From Sitta carolinensis (Eukaryota > Chordata > Aves > Passeriformes > Sittidae), in the NCBI GenBank assembly GCA_032173965.1, contig JAVUNC010000006.1, positions 34,319,870 to 34,383,869 of the forward strand: a DNA stretch of 64,000 nt, in the 5' to 3' direction. The translations under genes were made by a program, and so were the position numbers. Position 1 is the stretch's first letter. Each line of letters opens with the position of its first letter. Below the pieces are notes generated by a model. That model was not told the DNA's origin, made no database searches, and was given only the letters and a program-made list of their open reading frames with translations. Below, one piece after another: positions 23,248 through 37,410 of this stretch.

Positions 23248-23477
23248 GTAAGATGCTGTAGAGTGCTGGGCTGCTCAGTAGCTTTTCAGGGCAATATTAG
23301 GTCAGCAGTCCTGCATTTACTTGTTTTGGTATTTCATATAAACAAACTAATCCTCTGGAAATCTGGAGACTGATGTTCAAAGACACCAGTTGATGCTCAT
23401 GTGGAACTATCCAGGGTTCTATGAAATAAGGTATGCCAAAGCTACTAAATTCTGCAATGATAAGGTCTGGTTTCACA

Positions 23478-23507
23478 AATTGGGTAACTCAAATGAGTTA
23501 CCCAATT
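23478..23507. repeat. Perfect inverted repeat (13-bp arms, 4-base loop)
   Basis: AATTGGGTAACTC at 23478-23490 is followed by AAAT and then its exact reverse complement, GAGTTACCCAATT, at 23495-23507. It lies 231 bases into the intron after the exon ending at 23247. It would form a stable stem-loop in pre-mRNA or a cruciform in DNA. No known element was recognised. Confidence 0.9.
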
Positions 23508-23696
23508 CTCAGTGTACTGGTATGGTCTTTTTCTGTTTCCTGATCAGGGTTTTAATTTTTTGTATTGGTTAGTGGAGAGATTGCTATAGTAGGAATTTAG
23601 TTCAAGGGCTTTCACTAAATAATATGAAAGAGGACAAGACATTAATTGGAACCATATAAGCATTAGGGATGACATGGATAGAGATTATGTGCTTGC

Positions 23697-23950
23697 TAGC
23701 ACATCTAGTCAGCATGGCTGTTTTTTTAAAAGGAGGTCTTGCTTATGAACATATTTATGTTCTTCAAAGGCATTAGTAAATATATAAGTTGTTATAGTCC
23801 TCTTTGGGTTTCCAAAATGCTTTTGTGAAGGTTCTTTGTGATATATATTTAGATAAGCTGTGAAACAAATGAGAAGGCTACTTAGTAGAAATCCATGCTG
23901 GTGCTATTCAACATGTTCATCAAATACCTGGAGAAGGAGACAAGCAGAAT
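23697..23950 (+). mobile_element. Ancient CR1/L2-clade LINE fragment, plus strand
   Basis: Diverged pieces of the reverse-transcriptase region appear in the expected order: GTCAGCATGGCTG and AAAGGAGGTCTTGCTTATGA; then GGGTTTCCAAAATGCTTTTG with TGAAGGTTCT; then GATAAGCTG; then CTATTCAACATGTTCATCAA with ATACCTGGAGAAGGAGACA. These resemble the CR1 phrases for FxKAFDKVP, NKL and LFNIFINDLD. The frame is broken and borders are approximate. The element is in the same orientation as TTC7B and begins about 450 bases after the upstream exon. Confidence 0.6.
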
Positions 23951-26900
23951 TTCCTGCTATCTGGTTGGTTGAAGGGTTGACAGCTTCTGGAGAAGAGATG
24001 CTACAGCAGAAGAGCTTTTTACTAGGTGGCATCAGATACCTGTGTAGCAGTATGATGGATATTCAGTTTTTGCTGTACTTTGATTCCAGTCGTGTAAACA
24101 CATACATCTCTTTAAGAAGATTGAGAGAGTTGACCTAATGGCAGAAGAGGAAAAACTGCTTCTCTGCTTAGGGAGCTAGTGAGCATTCAGAGTGGCAAAG
24201 TTTGGAGGGTGTGGCAGGAGAAGCCTGGGAGGGCGCCTGAGTCAGTCACAGCTTAATGAGAGACCCTGACACTACATTGTGGAGCAGGGAGCATCACTCA
24301 GGTTACAGAAAACAAGTAGTCTCCAACTGGAAAGGTTTGAGCTGAATCTTTTCAATTCAAAGTCATTGAATGAGGAGTAGGGGCCAGGGAAAAAATTTCT
24401 CTTCTAACCTAGTGGGTGGTGCTTTATTTTAGTTAGCTGGTTGTGTGTGTGGGCAGGCAGGGTTAAGAGTTTAGTATCAGAATGCTGCACTTGGCAGAAT
24501 AGCTACAGTTCTTGTGCAAGCCTAATTTCAGACTGGGTTTGCATGTACTCCAACACAACTTTTCACCTTCCATCTCTACTGTTATACTCTTTGCACGTAT
24601 CAGGGCTCTAATCATAGCTTGTTATTACTGTGTTGTTGTTCTTGTTGTGCTAAGAGCTACTGTGCCATGTTAAACACACGTTAAGTAATGCCTCCTTCAG
24701 ACATCAGCAGTTGACTGAAAACTTACTCTTGGCTGTGTCAGCTTCAAACAGCAGTGGTTGTTAACTCTCCTTGGCACCATTCTCATTCAAGAACATCTAA
24801 GTGGAAAAATTAGTGAGGACTACTTTTCATCTGATTTTTTTTTCTTTATACTGTTTTTTTTTTTTTTTTTTAATCTTGACATCTAAGTCTTTTCTTGAAG
24901 TTATGGTAGTGCATTAAGACCAAATTTAGAATGGAATGAACAGGAACTGTGGATGAGTGTCATGATGGAAGAAGACAGGTTTCCCAAATCACACGTTCAG
25001 AGTTATATCAAGCAGTGAATAAGGATTCTGAGTTGTAGTCTTTCTTTGGCTGGTCTGTGTGAAATGAGAGGACTGAGTACCTACGTATTGTGTCATGGTA
25101 AGCCAGATCCATCCAACTCTTATCCAGGGGTAGCAGTTATCACTGAGACTGGAAATGTGACTGGGAAGTTCTCTTCACCCAGTTGCACTCCTCTTGTACT
25201 GAAGAGTGATGATGTCGGATTGTTGTGAAAACTTTAATTTTTCAACCTTTGTAGTTTTAACACAGACTTTGTTTTGTTGCAAAGCACCATTTGAAAATTA
25301 TGTCTCCCACTGGAAATAATTGAAGCCTTTTTTCCAAAAGTTATTTAAGCCAGTAATAAAAGGTCTTGTAATAATTTTAAACCTTCAAATATTGTTTTTC
25401 AAAGGTTTAAATATCTTTTATGTTTATTTGAAATATTTTTTCTCTTATGATATAGACTGAAAACTAATTTGGTGTATCATTTTCCCAATGAGATAAAAAT
25501 TTACTTTTTTGATAAGCTGTGGTTTATATTAAATATTTCTTCTGCAGTGAATCAGATTTTGTGGGAACGTGGGGTTCAGTGTCTTCAATAATCTTTTAAT
25601 AATAAAAATAAATTATAATAAAAATAAAAAGGTAAAAAATACCTTAAAAAGGGCCAAATGCAATATTGTGAATTACCTTTGTTCAGTTGATACAGAAATT
25701 TGTCTTTAATTGACATACAAAATTTTTTCTCATTAGATGATTAATATGAATTTTAAAATAATTTTATGTTGCAAGGCTTGGAAGGTTTAAATGTTGCCTT
25801 TAGCCTGCTACTTAAAATGCATTAGAAAATAGTTGAATTCTTTTCTGCTTCATGGTTTGCCTTTGAAAAAGGGCCAAACCACAGTGCCAGTGCTGTGCTT
25901 AGAAGATATTGATGGTAGATCTGGCTCTACTTGTCAGCAACATTTGGCATGTGGTTGCATGTGGATTGAGGAAGTAATTACCACAGAAAATTTACACTAT
26001 GTGATGTAACAACTATAGCTGATAGTGCATGACCCAGAAAGTTCCTTTCTGTTTCCCATAGATTTCTGTAATTATGTAATTTTGTAAGGAACTAATTCAA
26101 TAATGTCAGGGTAATGTAAAATTTTAATTCTACCATTTTAGTAACAGCTCTAAAAAGAGGGAATGTTGATTCACTGACTTGCAACTATTAAGAACTGTTG
26201 GAAGTCTTCTTACCCTTCCTTCAATTCAAATTCAGAAGGAGGCAATTGTAAAATGAAGGCAAATGGAGAGATGGTCTGAATTTCAGGTTTGAAGTTTAGA
26301 TTAAAGTTTCTCAGGCTTTACTTTAAACTAGGAATTTCATTTAGTTATTTCTCTTCAAGGAGAATCAGACGAAAGATTGTACTCTGCTAAGCTGGGCTAA
26401 CATTTCAACTGTTTTAAAGCTTAATTGCTTTTAAGTTTGTAGGGTGGTTTGTTTTTTTAATGAAGTTTTAAAGAAAATATTTATTGAAAATGAACGGTAC
26501 CAGACATAACAATCTTAGAAATGAAATTACTTTATTAACCATAGAATGTTAAAGAAGGAATGCCCATATGTGCTTCCTTACACTTTGCTGACAATGTGTC
26601 TCAATGCTTGCCTCATCTTAAAGAGAAAAAACACTTAGTTCTTCAGTCTCTGTTCTTGTGCTGAATCTTTAATAGTAGTTCCAGGAGCAGTTAGTTTTCC
26701 AGCAAGCATATCAGCAAGAAGCCTGAGGGGCAGATACTGATTTACTGCTGAAGTAGAAGTTAAGTGCATTTGCCCACAGGTGCAATCAGTAAAAATCACT
26801 GCTGCTGCTTAGGCTCCTAAGATCTTAGAAGTGTTCAAAATATTTCTGCTATGCTGTTAGAATCAGGCTCAGCATTAGGCAGTTAATATGTATATGTGCA

Positions 26901-27382
26901 TACATTAAAAAAACCCATAGCAAAACACAAAACCAAAACAGCCCATTATAACATCTTTACCTAAAATGAGGTGTCCTGACTTCAGCGTTTCTATTCAGTC
27001 TGGAGAAAGTGGATTTTCAAACTTACAGCTGCCTTCTCAGCTTTCTGTGAAACCTATCATAAAAATATTCAAGGTGCAATAGATTCTTTCTATAGAGGTG
27101 TTAGTTATGAATTAAATTAAAAGCCACTCTTCCCTTTTTGGTTGTATCAATTATGAAAACAGAATTGCTGAAGTAAATGAGGATTTATTTTGCTCAGCTT
27201 AATTCTGTTTTAATGCAACTGGCTTAATGCGCTGTAAGTAGTTAGTGGTGCTTGGTACTAAATTTGGTCATAGCAGTAACTTTTATAGTAAGAACCTTTG
27301 TGGGAGTAGGGCAGCATGCAACTTGTATATCAGGATATAGTTTTGTATTTTAATAGCTTACAATTTCTGTACTTCATTACAG

Positions 27383-27480
27383 TGATTCTGGACGTGGGAG
27401 CAGCTTGTTAGACAGAGCTATTGCTGATAGACGACAACTGAATACGATTACATTACCAGATTTCAGTGATCCTGAAACAG
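27383..27480 (+). CDS. TTC7B: TTC7B coding exon (98 bp, linker region, phase 2/1)
   Basis: T completes Ser; the exon then encodes DSGRGSSLLDRAIADRRQLN and TITLPDFSDPET plus the first G of a split Gly codon. The acceptor is TTCATTACAG|TGA and the donor ACAG|GTAAGA. This is the charged, Ser-rich linker between TPR blocks of TTC7B, probably not part of a TPR. It is highly conserved as I remember the family, with A for T in LDRAIADRR. The split Gly is completed by GT at 37411-37412. Confidence 0.97.
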
Positions 27481-30400
27481 GTAAGAACTGCATATGAACA
27501 ATAAAATAGATTAAATGATCAGGCCATAGCTAGATTTTTCATTAGTCATTTTTTTGATTTTGCAAAATAGTTATATTTTCATTATTGTCATATAAGTGGA
27601 AATAGACATTGTGTGATACAAGATTTCTTTTTCTTCTTTGCAATTAATGGAGTAGTTGCTGACTATGTTCTCTGTAAATTAAAATATCTGTGGTATGGTT
27701 CTTGCTAAGTTTAGTAGTATTTCCTAATGCAAGGGCTAAAAATTTGTGTGCTGAACTTGCCTACTTGCCAAAGTCCTGTACTTTTTTGTTTGTTTGGTAT
27801 TTGCACATTTTTGTTTAAAAGATAAATTAAAAAAAAAAAAATCAGAGAGCTTTTAATCTCAAAAAAAAATAGAAGACATTGGTTTTAATTAATTAAAATC
27901 TCAAATATATGTTAAAATAGAATTACATGGGTGGCTAGGTTTACTGTGGACATACTTTAACATTATAAACAACATTTATTTGTTGTAAATCATATATGCT
28001 GTGATATTTTATATACATATAAAAATTGTGGTGCACAGGTATGCTACATAAAAGCTAAAATTGTTACATGTCAGTAAATACTGACAATATATAATTTTCC
28101 TGTATTAATATATTCAGTTATCCCAATGCAAATTAATATACCTTGGAAGTTACTCAGTCAAAAAGCACATGAGCCATGCATTCTGCAGAGATTGCAGAAG
28201 GAATTATGATGCTGCTAATTCCAAAAACTTTTGCCATATCTTACTTGTGTTCTAAATATTGAGAGCTTTCTTTTTTCTGGGTTTTAAAGCAACAGAATGC
28301 TTTTCCTGGGACCTTTCAGGGGTGTATTTCTGCTCAATCACTGTTTGACACAAACAGCTTATGGGAAAATTTGCCATCCTATGAATATGAGTATACTTGA
28401 CCCATAAATTAAGACACATTGAAATGTGTACTGTATGTCTAATAGTAGAATAGTGCAGTAAAGTCCAATTTAGCTATTTAACTTCTGAAAGTTAAAATTG
28501 ACTTGAATGTTCACTCAGTTTTGAATTTAAAGTAGTGTTCTGTGCTTGCTATAGTGCAAGCAGTTTTGATTGCAAAGATCAGGTCACTTGATTTCAAAGA
28601 ATAGCAATATGGCGTAATTAGCATGGAATCTTCTGCTTGTATTCGTCCAATTAAAAGGGGAAGGATAACATTATATCAGGCTAAGGTGATCATTCTATAT
28701 TCTAGTCTAGCAGATTGTTTAATTTTTCAGAACATACCTACATTTTATGGGTTTCATATATATAGATAGATAGATAGACAAAGCTATAGATAAAGTTTTA
28801 TGCCTTCAAAAAAGTGCTTGTTGGGGATGGGTGTTGTGAAAGTTTTTTTGTGGTTAGTGGTGGTTTTTTGTTTGTTTCTTTTCCAGTGGGGACATAGGGC
28901 TCTTGATTTATACCTTCAGGGTGTCCTATTTTATATCTGCCACACTTGAGAGCACAGTGAATTGGTGCTCTTTAAAGACTGCATATTCCTCAATGCTGTA
29001 AAGATGAAGCTTGCCCCAAATCCAAATCCTGATCCAAATAGGATCTCTGCATGCATTCTGATTTTTCTAGAAGGTCCAAATTGTATTTTTTTCTGAATTG
29101 GAGCTGTATTGTTAGAACTTAACTCTATTGTCAAGGAGAACCAGATGGAAAATGAAAAATACGTGATCAGTTTTTTGTTATTAGTCTTATAAAAGGGAAT
29201 TGTGGAGGATCAGTGGGGTTTATGTTTTTTTTTAATTGGGAGTTGGAGTTGGTTTTGTTCATTGATGGGATTTTTTTAATTGTTAATTTTAGCAAAAGAA
29301 ACCTACTTGCAATACCAGTACTCAATTTCTGGCAAGGACTAAAACTTTGTTATCTACTGAATCTATGTAATTATATATAAAAAAAACCTCTTCATCCAGT
29401 ATTTGTCCAGAATTCTTCATCAGAATATTATTTAAACATTTTACAGGAATGAAAAGATTATGGTACTACAAGAATGAAAGCAGTCAAGCTTGTCATAGTG
29501 TTTGAAAAAGCTTAAGCAGACTGCCAATAAAATATTATTCACAACAGGTAGATGATAGAAACAATAGATGGTCAGGATGTTGAAAGGGCTCACCTTCAAT
29601 GCTGTGGATCCACTGTTTAGAAATGCAGAAGGAATTTGGTAAATAAGTAATCAAATGTTAAAATGCAAGAAAGTTCTGGCTGAAAATCCTCTCAGGATGG
29701 AAATATTTGCTCCCCTCCTCCTTAAACTACTTCGTGTAATGCTACTTTGTGAATACATTTATGTGTCTGGATACATGTGAACATTTTGAAATTTTCCCCT
29801 TCATAACTTTACTTGCCACCTATAATGATGATGATCCCCTTTGCTTGTCTAGTCTGAACTTAGTCATCTAAGTACCAAGAAATGAGAGCTAAAATTCAAA
29901 TTTGATGTTTTTGTGAAATCCTTCCCAAAAATCCAGGTGCAACGGGTGTAAATTCTTCTTCTTTTTAAATATGTCAATTAAGCAGAGGCTGACCTTTAAA
30001 AAAAAAAGGATTGAAAACTTGCTTTATATGGAGCTCTTTCTGAACCTATAATGATTAAGTGATTCAAGTTGAAATTTGTATAGCCTTTAAAGTATCCAAA
30101 GACTGTATTGTGGATTCCTTACAGGCTAGACTGTTGGTTCTAATGACCTGATCAATAACTATGTCAAATTAAGTTTGTCTCTGTGCCATGAGTGGCATGC
30201 AGTCATATTGGTATATATCAATGAAGGAAATAAATTCAGAAGGGGAAAAAAGCTTTGATGAAGCAATCAATCTCACAGGGAGACAGACATATTTCTTATC
30301 CAAATACAGACAAAAATATGCGAATCTCTACAGCTTAATTGGCTATTTCCTTAAGATAAATTGTGTTCAATCCTTTTAAAAACTTTCTGTTCAGTTTGGT

Positions 30401-33400
30401 TGCAGTCCACTGAGTTTATCATAGGAAGAAACAATATCACCTGAGTTTTAGATTTTGGCCTTTATTTTCCCTTAAATATATTTGTTTAATTTATGCATTG
30501 CAACATAGGGAAAAATATTTTATTTGCTTTTTTAATCTAATTTAATATGAAAGGAGAGCACATATAAATAAAGGGGTATTTTTTTGTCGTAGTTGCTTTC
30601 AGAAGAGATATTTATTTTATGTATTTCTTTGATCTTACTGAATAGTGAAACAAATGCTTTGCATTTTTGGCATCCATGAGTCCATTTTACCCTGTTGGAT
30701 CTTTTCTCTTTCCTGTTCCCCCCCCTCCCCCACACCCCTTACCATTCTCTTTGTTTCACTTTTTAGCCTCTGATACTTCCTCATCTTCTCTCTCAAGAAC
30801 AGAGTCTCCTCTCCAACTGTTTGTATCTTCTCATCTTCCTCATCCTCATCCTAAACCAGATATCTTTGTCTGGCCCCATGCAGCCTCTCCATACTGTGAT
30901 CAAGTTCCTGAGCCCTGTTCACCTACTCACTGTAATTTGGCTTTCTATTCCTGATGAGTGTGTTTGTGCTGTATTTTTCTGATAATCTTCGTAGCTGATA
31001 AACCGTGGTTGAATAGATTATGTTTCACAGTGTCAGTGAAATCTGGCTTTTCAGCTGCTTTTCATTAAGTACTGCATGGTTTTTAAGAGTTTCATCAAGT
31101 CCGTTTTATTCATCCCAAAAGATGTAAAGCTACAGGAAATATTTGATACTCTGTTCTCATGAGTGTTACAGAGAATTATAGGTGTTCAAAGAGATTATTA
31201 TTATTGGTCAAGGCTGCTTTATAGCTTTTGCTGATGTAAATTATTTCCAGTGCTGGCATCTTTTGCCTAGCAAGACTGTCCCTGCCACAGAATCCCCACT
31301 TATCTGGACAGGTTTTAATAACTTAATTTCAGAAAGCCTTTAACTAATTACTTCCAAAACATTCCCTGAAAATTCTCATGAAAGAAATCATTGCCTAAAT
31401 ATCAGTGTGTGTCATGATGCAGGTAGGGCATATTGGAATGATTTGGAGGAGGCATTAGAGTAGTGAAAATCAGCATTCTACTGTTTCAAGTCAAGAGCCT
31501 TCCTGTTAATTGAAATTATGTCAATTTAAACCAGGTGTAAGATCAATCTCCATGCTGTTTGAATATAAAATGTACACTAATGCTGCCAGAGTAGTTCAGG
31601 TGACAGCGTAAAAGCAAGTTTAGTTTTTCAGCCATTTCCTTTTACCTCTTTTTAATTTCTTTCAAATTCTCCTTCATTCATACCTTTATACATAGCATTG
31701 TTTTTGTCACTGAATTTAATATAATCTGATTTTAAGAAGTTAATTTTGACACCTAGTCTTTAGACTGATTTCATGTCAAATATATTAATTCCAAGCAAAG
31801 TGTAGCAAATAAATCTTTGCATATTAAGCAAAATTCACTTGATAAATAGCTGACATAAGACCGGTGTTTTGAAAACACTAGCTCATATGTAAGCTTTATC
31901 TGGAAGTGCCAGGAAATCTGTGTCCTACAGAAGTTGAAATCTGACTTTCTTGAAGTGTTTGAATAGCTGATTGGCTGCTATTACAGGTAGGGGTGTCACT
32001 GAGTTGAACTTCTTCAGAGAACCATGAAAAAGAAGAAAAAAGATACTGGAGTCCTTTGTATGGTGTCAATAATTAATGAAAGTTAAAGCTCTCTGAGTAA
32101 GGAGCAGTTTCCCTCGAGGCCTATAGTATGTTAATATAATTTCAGGGACTGAAAATCTCATGTTCTATGTCTTGATCAATTCAATTTTTTTTCTAGTGAA
32201 AGAAGCCAAGGGCATTTCGTATTATTAACTTGACTACCAATTTCTGTTGAACAGGATCATGATTTTAGAGGTGTAGCATCTTATTTAATTTCTTTTGAAA
32301 TCCTGTAAACCCGATTTACAGTTTGAAGATTATCAGAAATCCTTTGGCTTTCTTAGAATTTTTTGGCTTATATATATCTTTTTCTCTTCTTTGGATTTTA
32401 ATTTGTGGTTTGGTCTATCCAAAGGCACTCCATCAGATGCTTACTTTCATGGGGTTTACTCCCTTTTTTCAGTTTGTAAGTAGTATTCACTGTGCAGTTC
32501 TATTAATTTCTGAAAGACTAAACCCACCTTTTCCTTTACCACACGACGGACATGTTTTGTCCATCAGTATTGAAGCCTTGATAGTGTGTCAAGCAAGGCT
32601 GATGCTTTTTGCCCATTCAGTCACCCTAAGGGCTGTAATCTTACGAGACCTGAATGCACTCAACTAACACTTGCACTTAATAATTAAAGAGGCAGTATTC
32701 ATTTCTCGAGGACTGCAAATAAAGATATATTAGGCAGGCCTTGTGTAACACAATGGCCAACTGCCAGTACATTGTATTATACCACTGCTGTTCCTAAAAT
32801 GTATGCTGATCCAGAGTACAATATTGCAATACTGTCATGACTCATAATAAGCTATTACTTTCTTTCGTTGTACAAGTTTTGCTGTAAAATAAATGAGGAG
32901 TACACTTTGAAATAATGAAATTATGAAAACAAGCTAAATAAGAAAGAATGAAGAATATAGATCAATAAAAATAACTGCTGTTTTAATCAGGACATGAAAT
33001 AATATTTTTTTTCTCTAACCAGTTGCCTTACAAAGCTGTGTTCATAACATTCAGTTATATTTTTTTTTCATCGATTACTTCATCTTTCCATAGATTTTTT
33101 GGAGTAGTATAGGAGATCAATTTGGTGGAAGAGAGAAAAGTAAGATACATAAGCTGGCATTTGACAGTAGCTAGGCACAGAAAACCTTTTTCAAAGAGCT
33201 GAGAGAATGCTTTGTGAATGATGGTGTCCTTACCTGACTACCATCATCTCCATGCACAGCTTTGTAGTAAAAGACAAGATAGCTTTATAATTTGTGATTG
33301 TGAAAGTTATCTCAGACTCTTAATGAATTTTAAATGACAAAAGTTGTGAATTTTGGCTAAATCTGCCAATCTGTCTTATCAAATGCATCGCTTCAGGGAT

Positions 33401-36400
33401 GTATTAGTCCTACAGAAGGTGCTGCCTCTTTGTGTTATGTAATTGCTTTTCTTAGAGTTCTCTGGGTGTCACACCACTAATTTTCTTACTTCCAGCTCCT
33501 TCTGTGCATGTAAGGTTGAGTGATGGGGATTTTCCTCTTTTCTCCTGCATGAGCATTGCGGTTAAAGCATTTTTTTCTATATGTAAATATTGAAATGTTT
33601 AAAATGGGATGAATGTAAATCTATTGAGTAACATTCTCATTTATGGTATAAAAAGAAATCCTGCCATAGTGCTTTTGTGAGTTGATATGAACATGCTCCA
33701 TGAAGGATGACAGTCCATTCTATTAATCATTTTCAGAGGGGAAATTGATGTACATAGCAAAGTGGCTTTGGTTTTCTCAAAGCTGTCATGCCATCTAGGT
33801 CCTGATAGAGTCCATATATTAGTTTATGTCCATTACACTGCATTGTGAAGAATTTATGTGGAAATGACCAAGAAAAGAAGTGAAGAAGTCCTAACACAGT
33901 CATTTACATAGTGTGTATGGTATTTATAAATAGTATTTAACAGATGAATTCATGTAGACTCTCCTGTAACATTTAAGAAAAGCCTGAAGAGAATAAACTG
34001 AATACTTTATTCACAAAAATTTAACTGTAGGTGTGACTTGGAAAAGAAAGGTTTCTGTGAGATGACCTAACTTCTTGGCTAAATTGTTGTTCAAGGCTCT
34101 TGGTAGGTTTTCTATTTGAGATTTAATTGAAACATTGCAACATGGTTGTTGCAGATAGGATGTTAGTATAATGAGTAGAAACTAGATTCTGGTCAAGTGC
34201 CATTAGAGGAAACTTGAGTGGGAGGTTATACCTTTTTGGTTTAGGAACATTTTGTCATGGTTAAGATCGTCTGTCACACTTGGCAATGTGATTGTGATTC
34301 CAGATGTTAATCAATTTAAGTAGTGAATTCTAGGTCTTGCAAAGTCAGTCCCTGTTTCACACTTGGCCTTTTTAGTATAAATAAGCTTCAGAACAAAGCT
34401 AAGCAGATGAATATGAGTAGCCAGGACCTATTTTGGTGATAAATATTAATTTTTCAGGCCTCATGACTTCCATTTCAAAATAAATACTCTTTGCTGCTTG
34501 TGGTATTTGGAGGGAATTTTTTTTGAGTCTTAAGTGTCATGCTATAACAGCAGGGATAGAAGTTGTCTGGGAAGAGCACAGGTATTTTTGTGCGCTAATG
34601 ATACAGTAAAATTTTAAATGAGAAATTGCTGCAACTCTATCTGAGCATTTGATAGCTTGAAAGAAGCTACAACATAGTGAATTGTAAGTGAAAGTGAGGA
34701 TATGTTTCTGTTTGGCTGTGGATCCTGACCTCAGACCAAAGAAAGCCAAATGCAGCTAAGATGGAGATGAGAGAGCAGAGTTGGTGACAAAACCAACAGG
34801 GAATCTCCAAATAGATTGGCTACATAGGAGCTATAAAGCATGGAGGAGTCTCTAAGACCTACTTGTTACCCTCAGTTTCTCACAAGCCACTTTGTATCTT
34901 TACCATTTCTAGGTCAAATTACTATATGTTTTAGAATTGTCTTGTGAATATAAAGATACCTGTTAGGACATTCTGGGTTAACCCAAGGGTACAGATAAGT
35001 TAGTTCTAACATGAAAATACTTGAGTAAAATTTGAAGGAAGGTAAGAAAAAACTTTTTAGTACACAAGATTTTAAAATTATTTTCAGTTTATGAAATGAA
35101 AAGTTTACTAAATGTGTTTTAACAGAAAGAGCCAGAAATGACAGCTAATTGTGGCAGTACTAAAGAAGTATTTAGGGGTTTATGTGTTAGAGTATTAGCA
35201 TGAGTGCTATGTCCCTTAAAGATGTCTGACTGGCCATTGCTTTGTATATGTGTGTGTTTACTTCAGAGAAATAATTGATGACATATGTTAAGGTATACCT
35301 TTTTCCTAAAGAGGAAATCTAAAATTTTTCTTTGAAGTGGTATTATTCAGATGGTGTATAAGTACTTTTCTTTTATTTTTTTTTTCTTCTTTTCATGCCA
35401 CTCTGTATAAAGTCCAGGGTAGGAAGCACTTAGTATTCACTCTACTTAATTTTAATACAGATGGCACAGAAGCTCACAAGAATCTTATCACAGTGTAGTT
35501 CTTTTTTATAAATAAATTGATGTAATAAAAGTTCTAATAATATATTATCATATGTGCTTTATGGTTAAGTACTGGAGGCTTAAAATCTAACAGCATGCTT
35601 TCTATAGAAAATTACTTGTGGCCTGGCTAGCAGCCAGAGTCCTTGCTTTAAATAATAGAAAATATAGGTCCTATTTAATACTAAATTGCATACTTGCTTT
35701 TCCAAAGGAAGGGCTTAGATGATTTCCTTTGTGGCAGTGAATTGCACCTTTTCTTTACCAATTGTTCTGGAGAGAAGAAGGTGCTTTCACTATTGGTCCC
35801 TGGAAGGCTAACAAGTGCCGGGCTGCAGTGATGTGCTTTACAGAAATGGCTGTCAGACAAGAAGAAGGTTATTCGTGACTAGTGCTTATTTTTATACTTG
35901 CTAGTATTTTCCTTATAATACACTCCTTGAGCTTCTTGCTTAGAGTTCGCTTTTAAATTTCTTCAGAATTTAAGCTTTAAAAGAAGAGAGACAGAACTAT
36001 AGTGAATGTTCAGCTGTGCAAGCTGGACTTTGAGTTGTTTCATCAGCCAGTAGAAAGGAAAGCAAACTCTACTGCCAGATACTGTTTCAGATCTTCAAGG
36101 CAATTCGTTGTTCATAATGACATGAAATGCTAATTATGTGCTGTGCTGCTTTTCCTTTGTTTCTTTCAATTAAGGAACCTATGATGCATACTTTCAGACT
36201 AACTTCTTCTTCCTATTGATCTGTGTACTAGAAATTTCTGGTGCTTTCTGGTTTGTTGACTTATCTTGTCTCAGTTAAAAATGTATATTTCATGTGACAG
36301 ATCTCATTAAAATTCTTAGAAAACCTGTGATATTGAGAGTGAAGGTTTTGTTTATTTCTTAACTTGTAATGAAGAGGATGAGTTTTTGGGGTGCAGTTCA

Positions 36401-37410
36401 ACTTGTACAAGATACAATACTTTTGGAGTATCTGCCATTGTTAATCATTGTGGATATGGTGATGGAATTAGACAATTTCTCATCTGATCCAGTATAGAAT
36501 ATTTTACTGCCTTTATTTTTTAATCAGGCCTAATCAGTATAAGATTTTATAATTTTTAATTATAAAACAACTAGAAATATGCTGAGGCTTAGATGACAAG
36601 AAGGAGTGTAGTTTAAAATATTCATGGTCTTGATTTAAAAAAAAGTCATGACTAAATATGCTGGCAGTAATTGACTATCCAAAGTACAGTTGCCATTAGA
36701 TATTCTCTAGTCATAGAAGCATTTGTAATTCCGTACTTTGAAAAGGGTATTATTTGCCAGTGAGATTCTAATCTGACTTGGAAATTATAAATTTTATGAG
36801 AATTATCTTTAGTATGCTCTGGGAATGTTTTTAATGCAAAAAAACTTTGTGGAGTTTTTTTGCCACAAGGTTCTTTAGCTCAACCTTCTTGATTATGCAA
36901 GTTTTACATTCAGGGCAGTTTAACTGTGTCTTTGTGATAGTGTATGTCATGATCGCTGCGTGTATTTTAGTTCTCTTTTTTTGTTCTGTTATTAGTTGTA
37001 AAATAATCCTCTAATTGCGCTCTGTGGAAAGACATAGCTAATACTAACGTCAAAGTGAATGCAGCAACCTGAAGACTACAGTGATACCATCACAAACCTT
37101 TTTGGGATTGCACATTGCCAGAAAACAGGTGTCAAGTTTAATAGAGTGTTCATAGTAGCAACCAAAAAAAATGTCAGGTAGAGTTACCAAAGTTTGGTGT
37201 GTTCTTTATATAGACTTTCAGACCAACATGAAAGCTTTCATAAGAAAATTAATCTGACATTTAAAAGAATTTCTCCAAAATGTAAATGTAAATTAGATAT
37301 TGAGTTTGGAGTAAAGCCTCTTATGAAAAGGGTTGCAATTAAATGTTTTATGCAGTGTATTTGGCCTTCATTATTTCTGTGCTGGTAAATTATTTTTATT
37401 ACTTCTACAG
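27481..37410 (+). other. TTC7B: TTC7B intron (9930 bp)
   Basis: GTAAGA donor and ACTTCTACAG acceptor. It is AT-rich throughout. Minor content: an A run at 27829-27841, a 16-bp AT palindrome at 27883-27898, a short TAGA microsatellite at 28763-28778 and a pyrimidine-rich stretch at about 30700-30870. No mobile element or RNA gene was recognised, and no open frame here shows a known domain. Confidence 0.8.
28763..28778. repeat. Short TAGA microsatellite
   Basis: Four uninterrupted TAGA units follow a TATATA stretch. It is too short to be remarkable but may be polymorphic. Confidence 0.7.

Larger units (their letters stand above)
23248..27382 (+). other. TTC7B: TTC7B intron (4135 bp)
   Basis: GTAAGA donor and TTCATTACAG acceptor. 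It contains a perfect hairpin (23478-23507) and an ancient CR1 fragment (about 23697-23950). A 19-base T run lies near 24854-24872. The rest, 23960-27360, is AT-rich (notably 25590-25660) without recognised features. Confidence 0.8.

Noticed and set aside
27883..27898. 16-bp perfect palindrome TTTTAATTAATTAAAA
   Set aside because: It consists only of A and T in a very AT-rich region, where such palindromes are expected by chance.
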